DNA of 64,000 nt from Acidobacteriota bacterium (lineage in GTDB: Bacteria > Acidobacteriota > Thermoanaerobaculia > UBA5066), in contig JADJVE010000007.1 in NCBI GenBank assembly GCA_016716715.1, positions 62,001 to 126,000 on the forward strand, read 5' to 3'. The notes under the pieces were generated by a model. That model saw only the letters and a list, made by a program, of their open reading frames with translations, was not told where the DNA came from and ran no database searches. Of this stretch, positions 52,615 to 61,098 are shown one piece after another. The translations under genes and the position numbers were made by a program. Within the stretch, counting starts at the first letter, position 1; each line of letters begins with the position of its first letter.

Positions 52615-53583
52615 ATGCTCCGCTTCGTCCTCAAGCGGGCGGCGTCGGCCCTGCTGACGCTGCTGGGCGTTCTCGCGCTCGTCTTCGGGCTGCTGGCGGC
52701 GGCGCCCGGGGATCCCGCGGCGATGGCCGCGAAGGCCGGCGCCCGCGCGTCCGCGGTCTCGCCCGAGGCGCTGGCGGCGTTCCGGAACCTGTACGGACTG
52801 GACCGCCCGCCTCTCGAGCGCTTCGGAATCTGGATCGTGCGCGCCGCGCGCTTCGACTTCGGCATCTCCCTGTCGGACGGTCGACCCGTCGGGGCCCGGA
52901 TCTCGGGCGCTCTGCCCGCGACCGTCACGCTCAATCTCGCCGCGCTTCTCGTCGCGCTCGCTCTCGGCGTGACCGCGGGGATCGCCGCGGCGCGGCGGCC
53001 GGGCGGACGGCTCGACCGGATTTCGGGCACGCTCGGCGACGCCCTCTTCGCGACGCCGTCCTTCGTCCTCGGCCTCGTCCTGCTGCTCGTCTTCTCGGGC
53101 TGGCTGCGGCTGACGCCCCTCTTCTCGGACGGAGGCGGTTTTCGCGGGTACGTCCTGCCCGTCGTGACGCTCGCGCTTCCGACCGCCGCGTTCCTCGCCC
53201 GCTTCGTCCGCTCGTGCGTGGCGTCGGCCCTTGCGGACCCGGCCGCCGCCGCGGGGCGTGCGCGCGGAGAGGGGAGCGGCGCGGCGGTGCGGCGCGCTCT
53301 CCGGCGCTCCGCCGCTCCGTTCGCGGCCATGGGAGCCGCTCTCGTGCCGTCGCTCGTCGCGGGCTCCGTCCTCGTCGAGAGGGTGTTCTCGCTGCCCGGC
53401 GCCGGCGGCCTCCTCGCCGACGCCGTGTTCGCGCGCGACCTCCCGACGGTCCTGGCCCTGACGCTGCTCTCGGCGGGCTGCGTCGTCGCCGCCGCGTTTC
53501 TCGCCGACGTCGTCTCGGCCGTCCTGGACCCGCGGACGCGCGACGCGGCGGCGCCCCTCGCTCCGGCAGGGGAGGCCGCGTGA
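52615..53583 (+). CDS. ABC transporter permease, DppB/OppB-like
   Basis: A 322-residue inner-membrane permease with six helices. MLRFVLKRAASALLTLLGVLALVFGLLAAAPGDP is the typical DppB opening, NLYGLDRPPLERFGIWIVRAARFDFGISLSDGRPV the periplasmic loop, and VPSLVAGSVLVERVFSLPGAGGLLADAVFARDLPTVLAL the late region. It forms the channel with the DppC-like partner, whose GTG overlaps this stop. Confidence 0.9.
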   Translation: MLRFVLKRAASALLTLLGVLALVFGLLAAAPGDPAAMAAKAGARASAVSPEALAAFRNLYGLDRPPLERFGIWIVRAARFDFGISLSDGRPVGARISGALPATVTLNLAALLVALALGVTAGIAAARRPGGRLDRISGTLGDALFATPSFVLGLVLLLVFSGWLRLTPLFSDGGGFRGYVLPVVTLALPTAAFLARFVRSCVASALADPAAAAGRARGEGSGAAVRRALRRSAAPFAAMGAALVPSLVAGSVLVERVFSLPGAGGLLADAVFARDLPTVLALTLLSAGCVVAAAFLADVVSAVLDPRTRDAAAPLAPAGEAA

Positions 53584-54449
53584 ACGCCGGCCGCGTCCGG
53601 ACGTGGCGGGCCGCCGCGCTCTTCGCGCTGTTCCCGCTGCTCGCGCTCCTCGCTCCGGTCTTCGCGCGGGAGAAACCCTGGCTGGAGACGAAGACGGGCG
53701 AAACGATCGTTCGGGCGCCGGTCCCGTTCGATCCGGACGCCGCGGACCTCGACCGGCGTCTTCAGCCTCCCTCGTGGAAGCATCTCCTGGGAACGGACGA
53801 GCTCGGGCGGGACGTGCTGGCGCGCACGCTGCACGGGTCGCGCGTCTCGGTGGCGGCGGGTCTCCTCGCGTCCGCGCTCGCGCTCCTCCTCGGGGCGAGC
53901 CTCGGCGCGATCGGCGGTTGGGCCGGCGGCGGCGCGGATCGCGGCGTCCTGTTTCTCGTCAACGTCGTCCAGGCGCTGCCCGCTCTCGTCCTCGTCGTCG
54001 CGGGAGCGTCTTTCCTGCCGCCGTCGTTCCTCGTCGCGGCCGTGCTCATCGCCCTGACGGGCTGGACGGACACGGCCCGCATCGTCCGGGCCGAGGCGCG
54101 GAAGATCCGCGAAGCGCCATTCGTCGACGCGGCCCGCGCCGCCGGAGCGTCCTCGCCCCGGCTGGTTCTCGTGCACGTGCTCCCGCACGCTCTTCCGCCC
54201 GCTCTCGCGCTCCTGCCCTACGTACTGGGCGCGGCCGTGCTCACGGAGGCGGCGCTGTCGTTCCTCGGGCTCGGCGCGCCCCCGCCCGAAGCCTCGTGGG
54301 GCCGCGCGCTCGCCGAGGCGCGCAACCTCCTGCCGGGCGCATGGTGGTGCGTCCTGCCGCCCGCCGCCGCGCTCTTCCTGCTCGTCCTCTCGGCGCGCCG
54401 GCTCGGAGACGCCGCGGCGGCACGGGACGTACAATTGCCGTCCCCGTGA
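53580..54449 (+). CDS. ABC transporter permease, DppC/OppC-like
   Basis: A 289-residue permease starting at GTG 53580. HLLGTDELGRDVLARTLHGSRVSVAAGL, the EAA-type motif REAPFVDAARAAGASSPRLVLVHVLPHALPP, and EAALSFLGLGAPPPEASWGRALAEARNLL are diagnostic of DppC. The stop overlaps the coaD GTG. ATP-binding subunits must be supplied from elsewhere. Confidence 0.9.
   Translation: MNAGRVRTWRAAALFALFPLLALLAPVFAREKPWLETKTGETIVRAPVPFDPDAADLDRRLQPPSWKHLLGTDELGRDVLARTLHGSRVSVAAGLLASALALLLGASLGAIGGWAGGGADRGVLFLVNVVQALPALVLVVAGASFLPPSFLVAAVLIALTGWTDTARIVRAEARKIREAPFVDAARAAGASSPRLVLVHVLPHALPPALALLPYVLGAAVLTEAALSFLGLGAPPPEASWGRALAEARNLLPGAWWCVLPPAAALFLLVLSARRLGDAAAARDVQLPSP
54430..54435 (+). promoter_or_regulatory. 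-10-like box TACAAT for coaD
   Basis: TACAAT, inside the end of the permease gene, ends ten bases before the coaD GTG. Confidence 0.45.
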
Positions 54450-54931
54450 AACAAACCGCCGTCTACCCGGGCACGTTCGACCCCATGACGAACGGCCACG
54501 TCGACCTCATCCGGCGCGGCTGCCACATCTTCGACCGCGTCATGGTCGCCGTCCTCATCAACACGGACAAGTCCCCGCTCTTCACCGTCGAGGAACGCAT
54601 CCGGATGATCAGCGCGATCTTCAAGCGCGAGCCGAAGGTCGTCGTGAGGTCGTTCCGCGGCCTCCTCGTCGACTTCATGCGCAAGGAGAACGCGCGCATC
54701 GTCGTGCGCGGCCTGCGCGTGATGTCGGACTTCGAGCACGAGTTCCAGATGGCGCTCATGAACCGCCGCCTCGGCCCCGAAGTCGAGACGCTGTTCCTGA
54801 CGCCGAAGGAAGAGCTCTCGTACACGTCGAGCCGGCTCGTGAAACAGGTCCACCAGCTCGGGGGCGACGTCACGGGCCTCGTCCCGCCGCTCGTGCGGCG
54901 CGCCCTGCTCAAGAAGCTCCCGAACGGCTGA
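54446..54931 (+). CDS. coaD: Phosphopantetheine adenylyltransferase
   Basis: A 161-residue enzyme making dephospho-CoA from phosphopantetheine and ATP. AVYPGTFDPMTNGHVDLIRRG carries the T/HxGH nucleotidyltransferase motif, RIVVRGLRVMSDFEHEFQMALMNRRL the pantetheine side, and YTSSRLVKQVHQLGGDV the ISSSxVR-like motif. Start is GTG at 54446, overlapping the permease stop. The length is standard. Confidence 0.95.
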   Translation: MKQTAVYPGTFDPMTNGHVDLIRRGCHIFDRVMVAVLINTDKSPLFTVEERIRMISAIFKREPKVVVRSFRGLLVDFMRKENARIVVRGLRVMSDFEHEFQMALMNRRLGPEVETLFLTPKEELSYTSSRLVKQVHQLGGDVTGLVPPLVRRALLKKLPNG

Positions 54932-54948
54932 TCCGCGCGGCGGCCGAA

Positions 54949-55392
54949 TCAGGCCGCAGGCCCCATGAACGCGCGGAACGCGTCCGCGATGCCGGGCGGG
55001 ACCGTCCGCGGATGGCCGCCCGCGTCGAGGAACAGGTGGCGCGTCTCGCCCTCGACGGCGACGCTCCCGTCCGGGAGGAGCACCTCGTACGTGAAGGCGC
55101 AGCCGCGGCTCTTCATTTCGGAGCAGCGCGTCCGCACGGTCACGACGTCGCCGTAGCGTGCCGACTTCCGATACCGCGCCCGGACGTCCACGACGGTGAT
55201 GAAGATGCCCTCGGCCTCCATCCGCGCGTACGGGTAGCCCACGCGGTCGCAGTAGGTCGTGCGGCCGACCTCGAACCAGACGATGTAGTTGCCGTGGTAG
55301 ACGACGCGCTGGGCGTCGGTCTCGGCGTAGCGCACCGCGAGGGTGCAATAAACCGCGGGACCCTTCGGTTCGTCCGGCTTCTCGTCGGGCAT
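54949..55392 (-). CDS. YbgC/4-hydroxybenzoyl-CoA-type acyl-CoA thioesterase
   Basis: A 147-residue hotdog-fold thioesterase. VRYAETDAQRVVYHGNYIVWFEVGR contains the conserved YxETDxxGVVxHxxY pattern with the catalytic Asp, followed by YDRVGYPYARME-like helix residues and the strand RYRKSARYGDVVTVRTR. It hydrolyses acyl-CoA thioesters; in many bacteria the homologue YbgC is linked to the Tol-Pal operon, which lies 8 kb away. TATTCT ends seven bases before the ATG. Confidence 0.85.
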   Translation of the reverse strand: MPDEKPDEPKGPAVYCTLAVRYAETDAQRVVYHGNYIVWFEVGRTTYCDRVGYPYARMEAEGIFITVVDVRARYRKSARYGDVVTVRTRCSEMKSRGCAFTYEVLLPDGSVAVEGETRHLFLDAGGHPRTVPPGIADAFRAFMGPAA

Positions 55393-56587
55393 GTCGCGCA
55401 GAATAGCCGACGTGTCGGCAAGGGTGCTGTTCGCCGGAAACGGATGGGGACCGGGGGAGGGGGGAGAAGAGAAGAGTTTCTTTGAAGGTGAAGAGGAGAG
55501 GGTGCGCGCCGAAAGCGCAGAGCAGCTGCCCTTGGTCCTCGCCGCGTTGGATTCTGTCGCCTCGAGCGGCGACCGACACCTGCTTGCGGCCGGATTCATC
55601 TCTTACGAGGCGGGCGTGTGGGTCGAAGGCTCGACCTCTCTCGTGCGCCCCCACGACTTTCTTCCCTTCGCAGAATTCTTCGTCTTCGACACCCGGAAGG
55701 CCGCGCCATCCCGCCGCGACCCGCCGCCTCCCGCTGCATTCCCCTCTTTCACCTTCAAAGAACGGGCGAGCGCGCAGCGCTCGCTCTCCTCGGACGAGTG
55801 GTCGAGCGGTGTCGCGGACATTCGTGACGGCATCGCCCGCGGGGACGTCTACCAGGTGAACCTGTCGTACCGCACGCGATTCGCCGCGCGCGTCGATCCG
55901 TTCGCGCTCGCCCGCGAGCTCCACGCGAAGAGCCCGGTGCCGTACGCCGTGACGCTCGCGTCTCCGGACTGGGCCGTCGTCTCGAACTCGCCGGAGCTGT
56001 TCCTGGACGTCGACCTCCGCGCGGGGCGGGCCGTCACGAAGCCGATCAAGGGCACGGCGCCGCGGGGCGACTCGGCCGAGTCCGACGCGGCGGCCGGCGC
56101 ACGACTCGTCGCATCCGCGAAGGACCGCGCCGAGAACGTCATGATCACGGACCTCCTTCGGAACGACCTCGGGCGCGTCGCCGTTCCGGGAGGCGTCGCG
56201 ACGACCTCGCTCGCCGCTCTCCGCACGTTCGCGCACCTCCACCATCTGGAGTCCACCGTCGAGGCGCGGCTCGCGCCCGGCACGCGGCTCTCCGACGTAC
56301 TTCGGGCCACGCTCCCCGGGGGTTCGATCACGGGCGCCCCGAAGCGCGCCGCCCTCGGCTTCATCCGGCGCCTGGAGCCGGTTGCGCGGGGCGCGTACAC
56401 GGGCGTCGCCGGATTCGTGCGGGGCGACGGCCGGGCTGTCTTCAACGTCGCGATCCGGACGGCGATCACCGGCCGGGATACAGTCGACTATCACGCGGGA
56501 GGTGGAATCGTGTGGGACTCGAACGCCGGTGCGGAGTGGGCCGAGACGCTCACCAAGTCGCGCGAGATGGAGGCGTTCCTTGCCTGA
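55391..56587 (+). CDS. pabB: Aminodeoxychorismate synthase component I
   Basis: A 398-residue chorismate-binding enzyme of folate synthesis. Signatures in order: RGDVYQVNLSYRTRF, KPIKGTAPRG, ENVMITDLLRNDLGRVA, LHHLESTVEARL, PGGSITGAPKRAAL and YTGVAGFVRGDGRAVFNVAIRT. ATG 55391 overlaps the divergent thioesterase ATG, so GTG 55412 (VSARVLFAGNG) is a good alternative start. A pair of motif arms lies in the N-terminal domain: EEKSFFEGEEER takes the place of a typical charged segment, and PSFTFKERASA of a linker. pabC follows with an eight-base overlap. Confidence 0.9.
   Translation: MSRRIADVSARVLFAGNGWGPGEGGEEKSFFEGEEERVRAESAEQLPLVLAALDSVASSGDRHLLAAGFISYEAGVWVEGSTSLVRPHDFLPFAEFFVFDTRKAAPSRRDPPPPAAFPSFTFKERASAQRSLSSDEWSSGVADIRDGIARGDVYQVNLSYRTRFAARVDPFALARELHAKSPVPYAVTLASPDWAVVSNSPELFLDVDLRAGRAVTKPIKGTAPRGDSAESDAAAGARLVASAKDRAENVMITDLLRNDLGRVAVPGGVATTSLAALRTFAHLHHLESTVEARLAPGTRLSDVLRATLPGGSITGAPKRAALGFIRRLEPVARGAYTGVAGFVRGDGRAVFNVAIRTAITGRDTVDYHAGGGIVWDSNAGAEWAETLTKSREMEAFLA
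55400..55405 (-). promoter_or_regulatory. -10-like box TATTCT for the thioesterase
   Basis: On the minus strand TATTCT ends seven bases before the ATG at 55392. Confidence 0.45.
55471..55765. repeat. Paired inverted motif in pabB
   Basis: Left arm 55471-55501 and right arm 55742-55765 (read on minus) share TTCTTTGAAGGTGAA exactly, followed by GAGG. The loop is 240 bases, the longest in the window. Confidence 0.75.
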
Positions 56588-57368
56588 GTTCCCGCCCCTT
56601 CCGTATCACTCGCCAGCGGTCCAGCGGGGCTTCGGCTTCTTCGAGACGGCGCTCCTCGTCGGCCGCAGGGCCGTCCTGTGGGACGCCCATCTCGACCGGC
56701 TCCTCAAGGGCCTCGCGCACCTCGAGCTCCCGTCGCCTTCGCGCGAGGCGCTCGACGCCGCGGCCCGCGCCGCCCTCGACGTCCGCGCACCGCGCGGCGA
56801 CGAGCAGTCCGGCCTGCGCCTGACGTGGCTCGCGGCGGGGGAGGACGTCGACGCCGCGGCTTCCTGGAGGCTGGACTGCTACGTGCTCCCGATCCCCGAA
56901 AGCCGGCTCGCCCGCCGGAACGGCTCGCACGCGGTGTCGCTGCCCCTCGACCTGCAGCGCGACACTCCCGGCGTGAAGTCCACGAGCTACTTCGCGGCGA
57001 TCCAGGGCGGCCGTCTCGCGAAGAAGGCCGGCGCCGACGAGGGCCTGTTTCGCGGTCACGACGGGCGCTATCTCGAAGGGACCACGACCGGGCTCGCGGC
57101 GTGGAACGGGGGCACGCCCGTGCTCGCGCCCGAGGGCGTGCTGCCCAGCGTCACCGCCGCCGCGTTCTTCGAGGGGTTGGCCGCCGTCTCTCCGATCGGG
57201 GAGGAGCACCTGCGCGCCGGCGCCGTCCTGCTCGGCTCGCTCACGACGGCGGCGCCCCTCCTGTCGCTGGACGGGAGGCCCTGCGCGCAGCCGCCGGAGA
57301 TGCTCGCGCGGATTCGCGCGTTCAGGGAGAGGCTCATTGCCGACCCGACCCTCTCACGGTCGCTCTGA
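56580..57368 (+). CDS. pabC: Aminodeoxychorismate lyase-like class IV aminotransferase
   Basis: A 262-residue PLP enzyme of fold type IV, releasing 4-aminobenzoate from aminodeoxychorismate. VQRGFGFFETALLVGRRAVLWDAHLDRLLKGL is the family opening, TPGVKSTSYFAAI holds the PLP Lys, and YLEGTTTGLAAWNGG the EGT motif; PSVTAAAFFEGLA follows. The start is taken as TTG 56580, eight bases inside pabB, since no ATG or GTG fits the conserved N-terminus. Position after pabB supports PabC over branched-chain or D-amino-acid transaminase. Confidence 0.8.
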   Translation: MPEFPPLPYHSPAVQRGFGFFETALLVGRRAVLWDAHLDRLLKGLAHLELPSPSREALDAAARAALDVRAPRGDEQSGLRLTWLAAGEDVDAAASWRLDCYVLPIPESRLARRNGSHAVSLPLDLQRDTPGVKSTSYFAAIQGGRLAKKAGADEGLFRGHDGRYLEGTTTGLAAWNGGTPVLAPEGVLPSVTAAAFFEGLAAVSPIGEEHLRAGAVLLGSLTTAAPLLSLDGRPCAQPPEMLARIRAFRERLIADPTLSRSL

Positions 57369-57374
57369 GGGGAC

Positions 57375-57380
57375 TATATT
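57375..57380 (+). promoter_or_regulatory. -10-like box TATATT for the SDR gene
   Basis: TATATT ends nine bases before the ATG at 57390. Confidence 0.5.
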
Positions 57381-57389
57381 CATCTCCAA

Positions 57390-58517
57390 ATGGCAACGCG
57401 CAAGGTCCGGAAACCCGCCTCCGAACGCTCCACCGGCGGGACCATCCTCTTCACCGGATTCCCGGGGTTCATCGGGGCCCGGCTCATTCCGCGCCTTCTC
57501 GAGCTCCGGCCCGGGGCCTCGTTCGAGTGCCTCGTCCAGGAGAAGTTCCTGCCCGCTGCCGACGCGTCGGTGGCGGCCCTCGCGGCGGCGCACCCGCACA
57601 CGAAGGGCCGGATACGGCTCGTGACGGGCGACATCACGTCCCCGGGCCTCGGGCTCGGGGCGGGGGCCGCGAAGGCCCTCGCGAAGAAGGTGACGGGCTG
57701 CTTCCACCTCGCCGCCGTCTACGACCTCGCGGTGGCCCGCGACGTGGCGATGCGCATCAACGTCGAGGGCACGAAGAACGTGCTCGAGTTCGTCGCCGGC
57801 GCTCCCGGCCTACGGCGGCTCGACTACGTCTCGACGGCGTACGTCTCGGGGACGGCGGTCGGTTCGTTCCGCGAGAAGGACCTCGACGTCGGACAGTCCT
57901 TCAAAAACCACTACGAGGAGACGAAGTTCCTCGCGGAGGTGGCCGTGAGGGAGAGCGGGCTGCCGGCCACGATCTACCGGCCGGGAATCGTCGTCGGGGA
58001 CTCGCGGACGGGGGAGACGGCGAAGTTCGACGGCCCGTACTTCGCGCTGAACGCAATGAGCCTTCTCCCGTCGCCGGGCGCGTTCCTGCGCATCGGGAAC
58101 GGCGCCGCCGAGGTCAACCTCGTGCCGATCGACTACGTCCTCGAGGCGATCGCGCAGCTCGGCTCGTGGGACGGAGCGATCGGGAAAACGTATCACCTGA
58201 CCGACCCCGCGCCCGAGACGGCGCTCGGGGTCGCCGAGCTTCTCGCGAAGTCGATCGGCAAGTCCTTCGTGTTCGTGCCCGTGCCCCTGCCGATCGCGAA
58301 GCTGGCCTTCATCGCGCCGCAGGTCTCGAGGTGGCTCGGAATGCCGGGCCAGACGCTCGACTACTTCGACCACCCGGTGCACTACGACTCCGCGCTGGCG
58401 ACGAAGGACCTCGCGCGCTTCGGCCTCGAGTGCCCGCCGTTCCGCGCGTACGTCCAGCGGCTCGTGGCGTTCTGGAAGAAGAAGCGGGCCGAGATCACGC
58501 GCGGGGCGATGATCTGA
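57390..58517 (+). CDS. Extended SDR, NAD(P)-binding thioester/epimerase-type reductase
   Basis: A 375-residue extended short-chain dehydrogenase. The cofactor motif is ILFTGFPGFIGARLIPRLL, followed by HLAAVYDLAVARDVAMRINVEGTKNVLEF, the catalytic YVSTAYVSG, and YEETKFLAEV with the active-site Tyr and Lys. It resembles the male-sterility/thioester reductase group that reduces acyl thioesters to aldehydes. The adjoining aldehyde dehydrogenase, 10 bases downstream, fits an aldehyde intermediate. Substrate specificity is inference. Confidence 0.8.
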   Translation: MATRKVRKPASERSTGGTILFTGFPGFIGARLIPRLLELRPGASFECLVQEKFLPAADASVAALAAAHPHTKGRIRLVTGDITSPGLGLGAGAAKALAKKVTGCFHLAAVYDLAVARDVAMRINVEGTKNVLEFVAGAPGLRRLDYVSTAYVSGTAVGSFREKDLDVGQSFKNHYEETKFLAEVAVRESGLPATIYRPGIVVGDSRTGETAKFDGPYFALNAMSLLPSPGAFLRIGNGAAEVNLVPIDYVLEAIAQLGSWDGAIGKTYHLTDPAPETALGVAELLAKSIGKSFVFVPVPLPIAKLAFIAPQVSRWLGMPGQTLDYFDHPVHYDSALATKDLARFGLECPPFRAYVQRLVAFWKKKRAEITRGAMI

Positions 58518-58527
58518 GGGCGCGCCC

Positions 58528-60174
58528 GTGAAGAAGCGCGCGTTCACGAACAAGCCCATCATCGACGGGCAGGACGTCGATACCGGCCGGACGTTCAAGG
58601 CCGTGAACCCCTCCACGGGCGAGCCGTTCGCGGACGTCTACCGCGCGGGCCCTGCGGAGATCGACGCCGCGGTCGCATCCGCCCGCAAGGCGTTCCTCTC
58701 GTGGTCGAAGACGCCGGTGACGGCGAGGCAGAAACTCCTTGCGCGCCTTCTCGAGGAGGTCCGCAAGTCTCACGAGGACATCGCGCGCCTCATCGCGACC
58801 GAGCAGGGCAAGCCGATCGGCGAGGCGCGCGCCGTGGACGTCGTTCCCGCCGCGGACACCCTGCGGTACCTCTCGCGCCACGCCGCTTCGATCCTCGCGG
58901 AGCGCCCGGTCGACTACGCCCAGATCCTGTTCGCGCACAAGTCGGGGTCCTACCGGCTGGAGCCGCTCGGCGTCGTCGCGATCGTGACCCCGTGGAACTT
59001 CCCGTTCGGGATCCCGTTCGTCGAGGTCGCCGCCTGTCTCGCGGCGGGGGACACGGTCGTCCTCAAGCCGGCTTCGGCGACGGCGCTCACGGGCCTCGCC
59101 GTCGGCGACCTCTGCCGGCGCGCCGGCATCCCGCCCGGCGTCGTGAACGTCGTGACGGCGGGCGGCGAGGACACGAACCGCCTCATCGAGCACCCCGGGA
59201 TCGCGAAGATCCTCTTCACGGGCGCCGTCGAGACGGGCATCGGCGTCATGCAGCGCGCCGCGAAGAACCTCACGGGCGTCGTGCTCGAGCTGGGCGGCAA
59301 GGACCCCGCGGTCGTCGCGGCGGACGCCGACCTCGACAGGGCCTCGTCCGGGATCGTCTGGGGCGCGTTCGTGAACGCGGGCCAGGCTTGCGGCTCGGTG
59401 GAGCGCGTCTACGTCGTCAAGGACGTGGCCGAGGATTTCCTCGGGAAGGTCGTCGCCAAGGCAAAGGCGCTGAGGCTGGGCGATCCGCTCTCGCCGTCCA
59501 CCGACATGGGGCCCCTGACCACGGAGGCGCAGCGCGCGCTGGTCGAGGCCCACGTCGCGGACGCGAAGGCAAAGGGCGCGAAGATCCTCACGGGAGGCAA
59601 GCGTCCGCGCGCGAAGGGCTGGTGGTATCCGCCGACCGTTCTCACGAACGTCGACCACTCGATGCGCTGCATGCACGAGGAGACGTTCGGCCCCCTCCTG
59701 CCGGTCATGGTCGTCGACACGCTCGACGAGGGAATCCGCCTCGCGAACGAGTCGGAGTTCGGTCTCACGGCGTCCGGCTGGACGCGCTCTCGGCGCACGG
59801 CGCGGCGCCTCGCCGAGGAGCTCCACGCGGGCACCGTGACGATCAACGACCACCTGTTCTCGTTCGGCGAGCCCACGGCGACCTGGGGCGGCGTCAAGAA
59901 GTCGGGCGTCGGGCGCAGTCACGCCGCCTTCGGCCTCCACGAGCTCGTGAACATCAAACACGTGAGCGTGGACATGGGGAACTCGGGCGCGATGCCGTGG
60001 TGGTACCCGTACGACTCCGCGTTCCACGCCTTCACGAAGAGGGCGTTTGGGACGCTCTACTCGAACGACCCCCGGACGAAGCTGCCCGACGCGCTCGGCC
60101 TGCTCGGCAGCGGCCGCTTCTTCGGTTACGTGAAGGTGTCGACGCTCGCGACGCGCCTCGGCAAGATGTTCTGA
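58528..60174 (+). CDS. Aldehyde dehydrogenase with C-terminal extension
   Basis: A 548-residue NAD(P)-dependent aldehyde dehydrogenase starting at GTG 58528. Visible are TPWNFPFGIPFVEVAA, LELGGKDPAVV with the catalytic Glu, NAGQACGSVERVY with the nucleophilic Cys, and PTATWGGVKKSGVGRSHAAFGLHELVN. About 60 residues after the usual end (SGAMPWWYPYDSAFHAFTKR onward) form an aromatic, basic tail that could touch the membrane, as in enzymes handling long-chain aldehydes. Pairing with the SDR suggests a fatty-aldehyde pathway; this is a hypothesis. Confidence 0.85.
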   Translation: MKKRAFTNKPIIDGQDVDTGRTFKAVNPSTGEPFADVYRAGPAEIDAAVASARKAFLSWSKTPVTARQKLLARLLEEVRKSHEDIARLIATEQGKPIGEARAVDVVPAADTLRYLSRHAASILAERPVDYAQILFAHKSGSYRLEPLGVVAIVTPWNFPFGIPFVEVAACLAAGDTVVLKPASATALTGLAVGDLCRRAGIPPGVVNVVTAGGEDTNRLIEHPGIAKILFTGAVETGIGVMQRAAKNLTGVVLELGGKDPAVVAADADLDRASSGIVWGAFVNAGQACGSVERVYVVKDVAEDFLGKVVAKAKALRLGDPLSPSTDMGPLTTEAQRALVEAHVADAKAKGAKILTGGKRPRAKGWWYPPTVLTNVDHSMRCMHEETFGPLLPVMVVDTLDEGIRLANESEFGLTASGWTRSRRTARRLAEELHAGTVTINDHLFSFGEPTATWGGVKKSGVGRSHAAFGLHELVNIKHVSVDMGNSGAMPWWYPYDSAFHAFTKRAFGTLYSNDPRTKLPDALGLLGSGRFFGYVKVSTLATRLGKMF

Positions 60175-60176
60175 AC

Positions 60177-60211
60177 GAAAAAAGCGGCCCCCCCTTCCGG
60201 GAGGGCCGCTT
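60177..60211 (-). terminator. Intrinsic terminator of the LPKTA protein gene
   Basis: AAGCGGCCC / GGGCCGCTT stem with a further C-rich/G-rich inner part. On the minus strand it is followed by a run of T's, so it mainly terminates the minus-strand gene; it may also stop the convergent aldehyde dehydrogenase transcript. Confidence 0.8.
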
Positions 60212-60232
60212 GTGGAACCGGAGAAGCCTGAA

Positions 60233-60964
60233 CTAGCTCTGGCGACGGATGGCGCGGAGGCCCGCGCCGGCCGCGACGGAAAGACCACCGAGGAGGCCGA
60301 CGAGCGGCATCGGGCTGGCGGTCTTCGGGAGCTTCTTCTTGGCAGGAGCAGCCGGGGCCGGGGCCGGAGCCGCGGCCACGACGGGGGCCGGAGCCGGGGC
60401 CGGGGCGGCCGCGACGGGAGCCGGGGCCGGGGCGGCCGGGGCGGCGCCCGCGACCTTGCCACGCTGGACTTCGGTCTCCATCTTCGTGGAGGTGTGAACG
60501 ATCGTGGCGTTGAGCTTCATGCCGGGCCCGAGGTTCTCGATGCTGGTTTCCTTGCCGTCGACGTTGAACTTGAAGCCCTTCGGAACGACGTAGTTGTGGA
60601 AGCCGTCAGCCTCCTTGGTCGTGAGGTTGGCGCCCTGCACCTTGACGACTTCGCCGTTCTTGATCGTGGTCGTCTTGACCTCGACGGGCTTCTCGACCGT
60701 GTTGAAGACTGCGGAGATGGTGGTGCCGATCTTGAGATCGGCGAGGCCCGTCTCCTTGCCGTCGATCATGGCGGTGCGGCCGGCCGGGACCTGGTACTCG
60801 CGGACGACGCCGTCGTCACCCTTGACGATGACGGAGTGATCGGTCTTGCCGATCACGAGGCCGGACTTGATCTCCGACTTGACGACGGTCTGCGCGACCG
60901 CGGCGCCCGCGACGCACAGGGCGACCGCGAGGACGACGAACATGACGAACCGGGTAGATTTCAT
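60233..60964 (-). CDS. Secreted protein with LPKTA-type C-terminal sorting signal
   Basis: A 243-residue protein. A signal peptide (MKSTRFVMFVVLAVALCVAG) precedes a globular part of about 140 residues with short repeats of the type GREYQVPAG/IDGKETGLADLKIG and NYVVPKGFKFNVDGKETSIENLGPG. An Ala/Pro-rich spacer follows (about 170-205), then LPKTASPMPLVGLLGGLSVA, a hydrophobic segment and a basic tail RAIRRQS. That tripartite end is the layout of a sortase or exosortase-like signal. In a Gram-negative cell wall such a signal is unexpected. The globular part is of unknown function. A terminator follows the gene. Confidence 0.75.
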   Translation of the reverse strand: MKSTRFVMFVVLAVALCVAGAAVAQTVVKSEIKSGLVIGKTDHSVIVKGDDGVVREYQVPAGRTAMIDGKETGLADLKIGTTISAVFNTVEKPVEVKTTTIKNGEVVKVQGANLTTKEADGFHNYVVPKGFKFNVDGKETSIENLGPGMKLNATIVHTSTKMETEVQRGKVAGAAPAAPAPAPVAAAPAPAPAPVVAAAPAPAPAAPAKKKLPKTASPMPLVGLLGGLSVAAGAGLRAIRRQS

Positions 60965-61098
60965 TCTTTCCTCCTGCTGTATTTGGACACGGGAACGCTG
61001 CCCCCGTGCAACGGGGTATTCGTGTACAGAATACGGCGGGACGGCCGCGTCCGCCAGCCAATTCTTCAGCTTGAACCCTCCGTCCTTGCCCGCCTCCC

